Part shown: positions 1-7,230 of the stretch, one piece after another
How the letters are laid out: the number at the start of each line of letters is the position of its first letter
Position numbering within the stretch: the first letter of the stretch is position 1
Notes under the pieces: model-generated
Told to the model about the DNA's origin: nothing
Database searches by the model: none
Seen by the model: the letters and a program-made list of their open reading frames with translations, nothing else
Assembly: GCA_034117945.1 (NCBI GenBank)
Contig: JAXEOR010000136.1
Location: 1-21,715, forward strand
Length of the DNA stretch: 21,715 nucleotides
Direction of reading: 5' to 3'
Source of the DNA: SIG438 sp034117945
Lineage (GTDB): Bacteria; Bacillota; Clostridia; HGM11514
Position numbers and translations under genes: made by a program

Positions 1-306
1 GGTCTGCAGCGGGTCACCTCGGTAACAGATCTGATTACGGCCGGGGCGGATGCTAAGGGGATTTTACAGGCCGTATTGCAGGGTGAAGCTTTGGAGGAAA
101 TGGAGCAGATCACCCCTTGCTACCGCTGCAACTGTTCCATGGAGAAGATGGAGCGGGGACTGATTAGTTTGGGACGCAAGGAATTGGAGTCTCTTGCCCA
201 AAAGCCGGAGGAGGCGGAATTGGTGTGCCATTTTTGCAATCATAAGTATTACGTTTCCCAAAGACGGCTGCTGGAATTGGCCAAAAAGGCCAAGCCGGGA
301 ACCTGA
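1..306 (+). CDS. hslO: Hsp33 redox chaperone, C-terminal part (5' end outside window)
   Basis: Open from base 1 in frame 1 to TGA at 304-306, so about 101 C-terminal residues are present. The redox-switch zinc motif of Hsp33 is intact: CNC, then 30 residues, then CHFC, which fits the family pattern CxC-x(27-32)-CxxC. The residues between (serine/methionine-rich start, then SLGRKELESLAQK) also match the family. Hsp33 is a cytoplasmic holdase: its four cysteines bind zinc when reduced and form disulfides under oxidative and unfolding stress, which activates it. The dimerising N-terminal domain lies upstream of the window. A terminator-like hairpin follows at 335-382, so this is probably the last gene of its transcript. 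The identification rests on the Cys motif and is secure; nothing can be said about its promoter. Confidence 0.95.
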   Translation, partial: GLQRVTSVTDLITAGADAKGILQAVLQGEALEEMEQITPCYRCNCSMEKMERGLISLGRKELESLAQKPEEAELVCHFCNHKYYVSQRRLLELAKKAKPGT

Positions 307-334
307 AAAGCGAAATAAGAAATAATAAGAAGAA

Positions 335-382
335 GGGACTGCTGCCTGCACTGTCGGTATAGTGAGGTGCAGCCCCTTTTTT
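335..382 (+). terminator. Intrinsic terminator after hslO
   Basis: GGGACTGC at 335-342 can pair with GCAGCCCC at 369-376 with one mismatch. A smaller CACT/AGTG helix sits inside, and six T residues (377-382) follow directly. It separates hslO from the convergent FAD oxidoreductase, and may weakly serve both strands. Confidence 0.7.
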
Positions 383-392
383 ATGAAAGTGT

Positions 393-2096
393 TTATTGAA
401 AATCCACCGAAAAAATATGAAATTTTTCAGCGCCCCAGGTGGAAAGGGGCGTAATCTCCGTCTTGATGGCATCGGCATCCAGGGGAATCCTAACCATGCG
501 CTGGTAATTGTTTTCCACTGTAAATTCTGTTTTTGTTCCCTGGGGATGAAACAGGATAACGCGAAAGCTTTTGACCAGCGTTTTTGGGGTTTTGTACTTG
601 TCTCCCCAGTCAAGAGGGTGATATGCGGGCATATTTTTTTCCGCTCTGTTCAGATCACTGTCAAAGATCAGCCGAAGCTGGGAAAGCTGCTGCGGCTGAG
701 GCCATGTAAACACAATGGATTCGCCGGGGGACAGCATTGCGCCGTTGTCCTCGTTTTCCAGGGGGCGGTCATATCCGTTTGTCACCACCGGATGGGTGCA
801 GCGAGCCTGCTTGGTGGCAGGGGAGATGCTCCGATGCAAAAAGGGCAGATAGCAGTCATCCTCCATCAGGGTTTGCTGTAGCAGGGAAAGATTTAGGGTG
901 CGGGGGGTTGTGTTTGTTTTGACGCATTGCGCCACAGCCGTTCCCACCGCCTGGCCGACCACGGCGCAGGTTGCCATCACACGGGAGGAGCTCATGGCAA
1001 CATGGGTGGCACTGATATTTCGCCCTGCAAACAGGAGATTATCCATGTTTTTGGAGTACAGTGCCCGGAAGGGAATGCCCCAGGGAGAGGGGGCTTGGTT
1101 ATATACGGTAGGATGAGTGTCACGATAATAAAATCCGCCGGGAAAATGATTGTCCATCGTCCAGCCACCGTAGGCCACAATGTCCGGAAAATGCTTTCCC
1201 GCCTGCTCCACATCTCTCTGGGTGATAATCACGTCACCTTCATATCTTCTGCTTTCCCGCTTGCCTGGCAAAAAGCCGACCCAGTCCAGCTGCCAGCATT
1301 CCATGCCGTGATCCTGCTGATTTTTCAGGTGATCTGCAACCCCAAAGGCGATTTTTAAAAGCTCGTCCTTGATGGCTTCGGTATCGTGAATGGAATCCTG
1401 TTCTCCTCCCAGCTCAATCCACCAAAAATTATCTCCGATTCCGTGCACTGTTTTGGGAAGATCCTCATCTGTGGGGAAGGTGTAAGACCAGGCGGGGGGA
1501 ATATAGGGGCTAGGATGAGTGGTTTCCCGGAATTGGAGCAGACAGCTCATTCCCATGGTTCGTGTGTCCGCCTGCTCTAAGGCAATAGATTCTCCGAATT
1601 CCTCTCTTGCCTCCCGGCCGATCCGATATGCTGCGCCGGTTAAGGGAGCCAGGATAGAGTCTCCCGAGCAGTCGGCAAAATAAGCCGCGTAAACGGTGTG
1701 ATAGGTTTCGGAGGTCATCTGCCAGCCTGTGACGGAGAGAATCCGGTTTTGTTTTGTTTCTGCTCTTTGGCAGGTGCAGTTGAGAAAAAGCAGCAGATTG
1801 GGCTCCTGACGGGCTTTTTCATATAATACGCTGTCCCAGATGGAAAAGTTTGCCTCTGGGTTCCGGTAGCAGTTTTCCAGGATCATTTCCTCCAGAATAC
1901 CCGTTTCCCGGTTGTTACTTCCATGAGCGCCGCAAATATGCATACGGATTTCTGAGGAGGCGTTTCCTCCCAGAACAGGACGATCCTGTATCAGGGCTGT
2001 CCGAATTCCTTTTCTGGCTGCGGCAATTGCAGCAATTGTTCCCGCCATTCCGCCTCCCACCACGCAAAAATCCACATGATGCGTCAAATGCTTCAT
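393..2096 (-). CDS. FAD-dependent oxidoreductase (FAD_oxidored family)
   Basis: A 567-residue protein. The N-terminus carries a Rossmann FAD-binding site (VVGGGMAGTIAAIAAARKG, around residues 12-30), followed by GGNASSEIRMHICGAHG and, near residue 360, LLFAGRNISATHVAMSSSRV, the second FAD contact typical of this family (PF12831-like). The last ~140 residues are a separate beta-rich region, possibly a discoidin-like sugar-binding domain (inferred). Family members occur near carbohydrate-use genes but most have unknown substrates. No signal peptide is visible, so it is probably cytoplasmic. I prefer the ATG at 2096 to the adjacent GTG at 2099 because GGGAGGAA then lies 8 nt upstream. It is a single-gene unit, read against hslO and divergent from the SLH gene. 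An extended -10 box and a strong palindrome lie upstream. The fold is secure; the substrate is unknown. Confidence 0.85.
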   Translation of the reverse strand: MKHLTHHVDFCVVGGGMAGTIAAIAAARKGIRTALIQDRPVLGGNASSEIRMHICGAHGSNNRETGILEEMILENCYRNPEANFSIWDSVLYEKARQEPNLLLFLNCTCQRAETKQNRILSVTGWQMTSETYHTVYAAYFADCSGDSILAPLTGAAYRIGREAREEFGESIALEQADTRTMGMSCLLQFRETTHPSPYIPPAWSYTFPTDEDLPKTVHGIGDNFWWIELGGEQDSIHDTEAIKDELLKIAFGVADHLKNQQDHGMECWQLDWVGFLPGKRESRRYEGDVIITQRDVEQAGKHFPDIVAYGGWTMDNHFPGGFYYRDTHPTVYNQAPSPWGIPFRALYSKNMDNLLFAGRNISATHVAMSSSRVMATCAVVGQAVGTAVAQCVKTNTTPRTLNLSLLQQTLMEDDCYLPFLHRSISPATKQARCTHPVVTNGYDRPLENEDNGAMLSPGESIVFTWPQPQQLSQLRLIFDSDLNRAEKNMPAYHPLDWGDKYKTPKTLVKSFRVILFHPQGTKTEFTVENNYQRMVRIPLDADAIKTEITPLSTWGAEKFHIFSVDFQ

Positions 2097-2126
2097 CACA
2101 AATTCCTCCCTGTTCGGTTTGCTCCT

Positions 2127-2135
2127 ATTATATCA
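2127..2135 (-). promoter_or_regulatory. Extended -10 promoter of the FAD oxidoreductase
   Basis: On the minus strand the sequence reads TGATATAAT, an extended -10 element (TGn-TATAAT), about 31 nt upstream of the ATG. No TTGACA-like box is found at the usual distance. That fits an extended -10 promoter or one needing an activator. Confidence 0.6.
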
Positions 2136-2163
2136 TAACTGAAAGGAATGTGCCTTTTTTTCT

Positions 2164-2191
2164 GTGCATAAAAATCTTTAATTTTATGCAC
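2164..2191. promoter_or_regulatory. 28-bp palindrome, candidate operator
   Basis: GTGCATAAAA (2164-2173) and TTTTATGCAC (2182-2191) form a perfect 10-bp inverted repeat with an 8-bp spacer. It lies about 30 bp upstream of the minus-strand -10 box of the FAD oxidoreductase, just beyond the -35 position, which is where an activator or repressor dimer could bind. It could also serve the divergent SLH gene. Confidence 0.5.
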
Positions 2192-2330
2192 GAAAGCTTG
2201 ATCCTTGATAAAAAAGAGGATTTTTCTTGTGTTTTGTCGAATAAAATACAAATAAATGAATTTGTGGTTTTTTGTGATTTTTACAGAGAAAGACGGATGA
2301 GGACTTTTAGATAGAAAGGCTATGATTTGA

Positions 2331-3002
2331 ATGAAGAAAATGGGATTGCTTGCGGCGGTGCTTGGAGGTGTGCTGGCCGTATCGCCTGCTTTTGCGGCAG
2401 ACGGAGTAATCAATATAGAACGGGAAACCATTGCCGAATTTTTCAATCAGGCAACCAGAGGGTTTACAGATACCCAGGGGCACTGGGCGGAACAGGAGAT
2501 TTATAAGGCGGTTGATCTGAACTATGTTTCGGGTACCTCGGAAACGGAGTTTTCCCCGGATATTCCCATGACCCGGGCAATGCTTGTCACCCTGCTTTAC
2601 CGGATGGCCGGTCAGCCTGAGGTTTCGGGGGAGAGCGCATATACCGATGTTCCCAAGGGCAGCTGGTATGAAAAAGCGGTTTTGTGGACGGTGGAGAAAG
2701 GAATTTCTTATGGTCAGACCGGCACTGTTTTCGGCGTAACAGGGAGCGCTTCACGGGAGCAGATTGTGACCATGCTGTACCGGTATGCCCGGGTGATGGG
2801 GTATGATGTGAGCCAGTATGGCAATACCACTGTTTTTTCAGACAACGGGGAGATTGCCCCTGTCTCAAAAGCGGCGGTTTCCTGGGCGGTGGCGCAAAAA
2901 CTGATCAGTGGAAAGGAAAACGGCCGTCTGGATCCGAAGGGAGACGCAACGAGGGCGGAGGTTGTGGCCATTGTGATGCGCTTTTTAGCGCTGAATGAAT
3001 AG
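2331..3002 (+). CDS. Exported protein made of three SLH domains
   Basis: A 223-residue protein with a clear signal peptide (MKKMGLLAAVLGGVLAVSPAFA, cleavage probably after residue 22). The mature chain is almost entirely three S-layer homology repeats: about 45-93 (FTDTQGHWAEQEI... ITRAML-type end), 104-153 (YTDVPKGSWYEKAV ... SREQIVTMLYRYA) and 169-219 (FSDNGEIAPVSKAAVSWA ... TRAEVVAIVMRFL). SLH triplets bind pyruvylated secondary cell-wall polymers and anchor proteins to the Gram-positive envelope. No enzymatic or binding domain accompanies them, apart from a short linker at residues 23-44. AGAAAGG about 12 nt upstream is the likely ribosome binding site. I see no convincing promoter in the 230-bp gap. 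The next gene starts 10 nt after its stop. The domain call is secure; its role beyond wall binding is unknown. Confidence 0.88.
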   Translation: MKKMGLLAAVLGGVLAVSPAFAADGVINIERETIAEFFNQATRGFTDTQGHWAEQEIYKAVDLNYVSGTSETEFSPDIPMTRAMLVTLLYRMAGQPEVSGESAYTDVPKGSWYEKAVLWTVEKGISYGQTGTVFGVTGSASREQIVTMLYRYARVMGYDVSQYGNTTVFSDNGEIAPVSKAAVSWAVAQKLISGKENGRLDPKGDATRAEVVAIVMRFLALNE

Positions 3003-3012
3003 GAGAGAGCAT

Positions 3013-3180
3013 ATGGAAGAGTGTGAGCACTGCGTGTATGGAGAATATGACGAGGAGTATTGCGAATTTATGTGCCGTATGGTTTTGGACGAGGATGAGC
3101 TGGTGCGGCTTGCCGGGAAAAGGCACTGCCCTTATTTCAGAGAAGGGGACGAATATCAGATTGTGAAAAAACAAAATTAA
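3013..3180 (+). CDS. Small Cys-rich acidic protein, DUF6472-like
   Basis: A 55-residue protein with cysteines at 4, 7, 17, 21 and 39: CEHC near the start, then C-x3-C, then HCPYF. The sequence MEECEHCVYGEYDEEY and the C-terminal CPYFREGDEYQIVKKQ resemble the DUF6472 family of Clostridia, whose function is unknown. The Cys spacing suggests metal binding (inferred). The ATG at 3013 is chosen over the in-frame ATG at 2995 because GGAGAG at 3002-3007 is well placed for it, whereas the earlier start overlaps the SLH gene. It probably shares a transcript with the SLH gene. A 6-bp hairpin (GCGGTC/GACCGC, 3181-3197) directly follows its stop. Confidence 0.75.
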   Translation: MEECEHCVYGEYDEEYCEFMCRMVLDEDELVRLAGKRHCPYFREGDEYQIVKKQN

Positions 3181-3263
3181 GCGGTCGGCTTGACCGCAGT
3201 GCAGCAGAGGAAGAAAGCAGAATTTCATTTGTCATTCTCTTGTAACCGGACTGTAAAATGACG

Positions 3264-3298
3264 AAAAGCCGATTGAATAAAACGGCTTTTTTGTTTTA
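3264..3298 (+). terminator. Intrinsic terminator after the DUF6472-like gene
   Basis: AAAAGCCG (3264-3271) pairs with CGGCTTTT (3283-3290) around an 11-nt loop, and the T-run continues to 3298 with single interruptions. It closes the SLH/DUF6472 transcript ahead of nifJ. Confidence 0.8.
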
Positions 3299-3324
3299 TT
3301 TATCAATTTCTTCTTTTTATCGCA

Positions 3325-3361
3325 AAAAATCGCCTTGTTTTCCTTGACAGGGGCGGTTTTT
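3325..3361 (+). repeat. Terminator-like inverted repeat around the nifJ -35 box
   Basis: AAAAATCGCC (3325-3334) pairs with GGCGGTTTTT (3352-3361), all Watson-Crick except one T-G. Its loop contains the TTGACA -35 hexamer of nifJ. It could be a second backup terminator for upstream read-through, or a symmetric operator overlapping the promoter. Confidence 0.45.
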
Positions 3362-3372
3362 GTTGATATAAT
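3344..3372 (+). promoter_or_regulatory. Consensus sigma-A promoter of nifJ
   Basis: TTGACA at 3344-3349 and TATAAT at 3367-3372 are separated by exactly 17 nt. Both hexamers are perfect consensus, so strong expression is expected, in keeping with a central fermentation enzyme. Transcription should start at about 3379. Confidence 0.9.
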
Positions 3373-3375
3373 GAG

Positions 3376-3397
3376 TAGTGGTACCTTGGTACCGCTA
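3376..3397 (+). promoter_or_regulatory. Hairpin/palindrome at the nifJ transcription start
   Basis: GGTACCTTGGTACC at 3380-3393 begins at the predicted +1. As RNA it folds to a 5-bp stem, GGUAC/GUACC, closed by a CUUG tetraloop. At DNA level the stem extends to nine pairs (3376-3384 with 3389-3397, one T-G). It could be an operator overlapping +1 or a 5' mRNA stabilising hairpin. Confidence 0.6.
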
Positions 3398-3448
3398 GAT
3401 CTTTTGATATCTTAGTTGATATTATTAAATAGTAGGAGGAATGTTTTC

Positions 3449-6400
3449 ATGGCTAGAAAGATGAAAACGATGGACGGAAATAACGCTGCCGCCTGGGCAT
3501 CCTATGCCTTTACCGATGTGGCCGCTATTTACCCCATCACCCCGTCTTCTGTTATGGCTGAAGTAACAGATGAATGGGCGGTTGACAAAAAGAATAACAT
3601 TTTCGGACAGCCTGTAAAGGTTGTGGAAATGCAGTCCGAGGCCGGCGCAGCCGGTGCGGTGCACGGCTCCTTGGCAGCCGGCGCTTTGACAACGACCTAT
3701 ACGGCGTCTCAAGGTCTGCTGCTGATGATCCCCAATATGTACAAAATGGCCGGCGAGCTGCTGCCTTCTGTCATTCACGTCAGCGCCCGCTGCGTTGCAA
3801 GCCACGCCCTGAATATTTTCGGCGACCATTCCGACGTGATGGCCTGCCGCCAGACCGGATATGCAATGCTGTGCTCCAACAGCACTCAGGAGGTTATGGA
3901 TCTGGGCGCTATCGCTCACCTGTCTGCCATCAAGGGCAGAGTTCCCTTCCTGCATTTCTTTGACGGGTTCAGAACCTCTCATGAAATTGATAAAATTGAG
4001 GTTTGGGATTATGAAGATCTGAAGGATATGATCGATATGGATGCGGTCAAGGAATTCAGAAACAACGCTTTGAATCCGGAGCACCCTGTTCTGCGGGGAA
4101 GTGCTCAGAACCCTGATATCTTCTTCCAGAACAGAGAAGCCTGCAATACCTATTACAACAACATTCCCAGCGTTGTGGAAGACTATATGAACCAGGTAAA
4201 TGCAAAAATCGGCACCGATTATAAGCTGGTGAATTATTACGGTGCGCCGGATGCGGAAAAGGTGATCGTTGCCATGGGTTCCGTCTGTGAAACCATTGAG
4301 GAAACGGTTGATTATCTGATGGCAAAGGGTGAAAAGGTTGGTCTGCTTAAGGTTCGCCTGTATCGTCCCTTCCCGGTTGACGCATTTTTGGCTGCTGTTC
4401 CTGCGACCTGCAAAAAGATCGCTGTGCTGGACAGAACCAAAGAGCCCGGCTCCATCGGAGAACCGCTGTATCTGGATGTTTGCGCTTGCTTTACCGGAAA
4501 AGAAAATGCGCCTATGATCATCGGCGGAAGATACGGTCTTGGCTCTAAGGACACCATTCCTGCTGATATCATTGCAACCTATAGAAATCTGGACGCTGAC
4601 AAACCGATCAAGGGCTTCACTCTGTCCATTGAGGATGATGTGACCAATCTGTCTCTGCCCAGAACAGAAAATCCCGATACCTCTGCGGAAGGAAATACCG
4701 CCTGCAAATTCTGGGGTCTTGGTTCTGACGGTACTGTTGGTGCCAACAAAAACTCCATTAAAATCATTGGTGACCACACTGATTTGTACGCCCAGGCTTA
4801 TTTCGCATATGATTCCAAAAAATCCGGCGGTATCACCGTTTCTCACTTGAGATTCGGGAAAAAGCCGATCAAATCCACCTATTTGATCAACAAGGCAAAC
4901 TTTGTGGCATGCCACAATCCTTCCTATGTGACCAAATATGACATGGTAGAGGATTTGGTTCCCGGCGGAAAATTCCTGCTTAACTGCGCTTGGGACGAAC
5001 AGGAGCTGTCTGATCGTCTGCCTGCTAAAATGAAGCGCTATATTGCAGAAAACAATATTTCCTTGTATACCATTGACGCAATCGGTATTGCCAAGGAATT
5101 GGGTCTTGGTAACAAAACCTCTATTGTATTGCAGTCTGCTTTCTTCAAGATTGCCGATGTAATTCCCTTTGAGGACGCCAAGGAATATATGAAGGAAGCT
5201 GTTGTAAAATCCTTTGGCGCCAAGGGTGAAAAGATTGTCAGCATGAACCATCAGGCCATTATCGAAGGAGAAAAGAACATCAAAAAGATTGAGATTCCTG
5301 CAGATTGGGCTAAGGCTGAGGACTGCCCTGCTGAGGAAAAGGATGTTCCGGCCTTTATCAAAAATATTCTGGAACCCTGCGATCAGCAAAGAGGAGATAA
5401 GCTGCCCGTTTCTTCCTTCATGGATATGATCGACGGTCACCTGCCTCAGGGAACCGCTGCCTATGAAAAACGCGGTATTGCAGTAGATGTTCCTGAGTGG
5501 ATTCCGGAAAACTGTATCCAGTGTAACCAGTGCTCTCTGGTATGTCCTCACGCAGTCATTCGTCCTGTTGTGCTGGATGCTGACCAGGCAGCTGCTGCAC
5601 CGGAAAACATGAAGCATAAAAAAATGATCGGAAAGGGAATGGATGGTTACGAATTTGGCGTGGTAATTTCTCCGTTGGATTGCACCGGCTGCGGCAACTG
5701 CGCTAAGGTTTGCCCGGCGAAGAATTCCGCTTTGGTGATGAAACCCATTGATTCTCAGAGAGATCAGCAGGCTTGCTTTGATTACGGCGTTACCATTCCT
5801 CCCAAAGCAGACGTGCTGGCAGGTCCTTTGAATGTGAAGAATTCTCAGTTCCGTCAGCCCTTGCTGGAATTCTCCGGCGCATGTGCGGGCTGCGGTGAAA
5901 CGCCTTATGCAAAGCTGATCACTCAGATCTGCGGCGACAGAGCGTATATTTCAAACGCTACCGGATGTTCCTCTATCTGGGGCGGTTCTGCACCTTCTAC
6001 TCCTTATACCAAGAATCACGAGGGGAAAGGTCCCGCTTGGGCAAACTCTCTGTTTGAGGATAACGCAGAGCATGGTTTGGGTATGGCGGTTGCTGCAAAA
6101 CAGCTGCGGGAGCGCCTGGCAAACAAGATTGATGAGCTGGAAAATCCTGCTGTTGTGGAAGCGGCAAAGGCTTGGAAGGATACCTATAACAGCGGTGCTG
6201 ACAATGAGCAGCCTACCAAGGATCTGATTGCTGCCCTGGAAGCCTGCGGATGTGATAAGGCAAAGGAAATTCTGGATTATAAGGACTTCCTGTCTAAGAA
6301 GAGCGTTTGGATCTTCGGTGGTGACGGCTGGGCTTATGATATCGGCTTTGGCGGATTGGATCATGTGCTGGCCTCCGGCGAGGATGTGAATGTGATGGTA

Positions 6401-6961
6401 TTCGATACCGAGGTTTATTCCAATACAGGCGGTCAGGCTTCTAAATCAACGCCTACCGGTGCTGTGGCTCAGTTTGCTGCCGGCGGTAAACCGTTGAAGA
6501 AGAAGAATTTGGCAGAAATTGCTATGTCTTACGGCTATGTTTATGTGGCACAGGTTGCACTGGGCTATGATATGAACCAAACCGTTAAGGCCATTAAGGA
6601 AGCGGAAGCGTATCACGGTCCTTCCCTGATTATCGGTTATGCGCCTTGCATTAACCACGGTATCAAGGGCGGAATGACCAATACTCAGCAGATTATCAAA
6701 AATGCTGTTTTGGCCGGATATTGGAACACCTTCCGGTTTGATCCTACCTTAGCGGCTGAGGGTAAGAATCCCTTCCAGCTGGATTCTAAGGCTCCCGACG
6801 CAGATAAGATCACGTACAGAGACTTCATTATGAACGAAGTGCGGTACAGCTCTTTGAAGCGCAAGTTCCCTGAAAGAGCAGAAGAACTGTTTGAACAGGC
6901 TGAGGCTCAGGCGAAGGAACGGTATGAGCACTGGACCAAATACGGTGAATTGTTTAAATAA
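3449..6961 (+). CDS. nifJ: Pyruvate:ferredoxin (flavodoxin) oxidoreductase, single-chain
   Basis: A 1170-residue homodimeric-type PFOR, the usual full length. It converts pyruvate, CoA and oxidised ferredoxin to acetyl-CoA, CO2 and reduced ferredoxin in the cytoplasm. Order of domains: N-terminal pyrimidine-binding TPP domain with YPITPSSVMAE (near residue 30), the transketolase C-like and gamma-type domains in the middle, two ferredoxin-type 4Fe-4S motifs near residues 690-770 (CIQCNQCSLVCP and CTGCGNCAKVCP), then the TPP pyrophosphate domain with CAGCGETPYAKL, GDGWAYDIGFGGLDH and NTGGQASKSTPTGA. All cluster cysteines are present. The start is the ATG at 3449, behind TAGGAGGA (3433-3440); an upstream in-frame TTG at 3416 lacks a ribosome site. 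It is a monocistronic unit between its own promoter and the 6998-7052 hairpin. The even, well-adapted codon use suggests high expression. Confidence 0.98.
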   Translation: MARKMKTMDGNNAAAWASYAFTDVAAIYPITPSSVMAEVTDEWAVDKKNNIFGQPVKVVEMQSEAGAAGAVHGSLAAGALTTTYTASQGLLLMIPNMYKMAGELLPSVIHVSARCVASHALNIFGDHSDVMACRQTGYAMLCSNSTQEVMDLGAIAHLSAIKGRVPFLHFFDGFRTSHEIDKIEVWDYEDLKDMIDMDAVKEFRNNALNPEHPVLRGSAQNPDIFFQNREACNTYYNNIPSVVEDYMNQVNAKIGTDYKLVNYYGAPDAEKVIVAMGSVCETIEETVDYLMAKGEKVGLLKVRLYRPFPVDAFLAAVPATCKKIAVLDRTKEPGSIGEPLYLDVCACFTGKENAPMIIGGRYGLGSKDTIPADIIATYRNLDADKPIKGFTLSIEDDVTNLSLPRTENPDTSAEGNTACKFWGLGSDGTVGANKNSIKIIGDHTDLYAQAYFAYDSKKSGGITVSHLRFGKKPIKSTYLINKANFVACHNPSYVTKYDMVEDLVPGGKFLLNCAWDEQELSDRLPAKMKRYIAENNISLYTIDAIGIAKELGLGNKTSIVLQSAFFKIADVIPFEDAKEYMKEAVVKSFGAKGEKIVSMNHQAIIEGEKNIKKIEIPADWAKAEDCPAEEKDVPAFIKNILEPCDQQRGDKLPVSSFMDMIDGHLPQGTAAYEKRGIAVDVPEWIPENCIQCNQCSLVCPHAVIRPVVLDADQAAAAPENMKHKKMIGKGMDGYEFGVVISPLDCTGCGNCAKVCPAKNSALVMKPIDSQRDQQACFDYGVTIPPKADVLAGPLNVKNSQFRQPLLEFSGACAGCGETPYAKLITQICGDRAYISNATGCSSIWGGSAPSTPYTKNHEGKGPAWANSLFEDNAEHGLGMAVAAKQLRERLANKIDELENPAVVEAAKAWKDTYNSGADNEQPTKDLIAALEACGCDKAKEILDYKDFLSKKSVWIFGGDGWAYDIGFGGLDHVLASGEDVNVMVFDTEVYSNTGGQASKSTPTGAVAQFAAGGKPLKKKNLAEIAMSYGYVYVAQVALGYDMNQTVKAIKEAEAYHGPSLIIGYAPCINHGIKGGMTNTQQIIKNAVLAGYWNTFRFDPTLAAEGKNPFQLDSKAPDADKITYRDFIMNEVRYSSLKRKFPERAEELFEQAEAQAKERYEHWTKYGELFK

Positions 6962-6997
6962 AAAAGAATCAAGCAAACCTTGCTGAAAAGGATGCTT

Positions 6998-7052
6998 TGA
7001 ACAAACGGATGAAACCCGCCTTGAAATCAGGCGGGTTTCATCCGTTTGTTCA
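6998..7052. repeat. 23-bp perfect inverted repeat after nifJ
   Basis: Bases 6998-7020 (TGAACAAACGGATGAAACCC plus GCC) are the exact reverse complement of 7030-7052, with a 9-nt loop. It lies 37 nt after the nifJ stop. The stem is very stable but there is no T-run after it (GGAATTTTGC follows), so it is either an atypical terminator or a 3'-end stabiliser of the nifJ mRNA. Confidence 0.8.
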
Positions 7053-7174
7053 GGAATTTTGCTTCGGTGAAACAAAAAAATGCAAGAAATGTAATGCAAT
7101 CCTCTTTAAGATCTCATATCATTTTTGAGACGAGTATTCCGACGGAAGCTATCTTCCGGAAACAGAGAAACAAT

Positions 7175-7217
7175 AAAAAAGGCAACTATATAAAAATGAA
7201 TATAGCTGCCCTTTTTT
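7175..7217. terminator. Bidirectional terminator between nifJ and ldhA
   Basis: GGCAACTATAT (7181-7191) pairs with ATAGCTGCC around 7202-7210 with one mismatch. An A-run (7175-7180) precedes it and a T-run (7212-7217) follows, so it reads as a terminator on both strands. It sits 14 nt beyond the ldhA stop on the minus strand. Confidence 0.85.
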
Positions 7218-7230
7218 ATTGGGACTTGGA

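Noticed and set aside
164..613. 149-codon minus-strand frame over the hslO-FAD gap
   Set aside because: It crosses the terminator and overlaps two real genes, with no recognisable domain.
396..881. 161-codon plus-strand frame inside the FAD oxidoreductase
   Set aside because: It is antisense to a clear gene and has no family resemblance.
3379..3394. T-box-like GGTACC stretch before nifJ
   Set aside because: It resembles the GGUACC part of a T-box only by chance. No Stem I, no AGGGUGG, and too little leader for a T-box.
3425..5617. Very long minus-strand open frame (730 codons) opposite nifJ
   Set aside because: It mirrors the codon pattern of a highly expressed gene, resembles no protein family, and has no suitable ribosome site. 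It is a shadow of nifJ.
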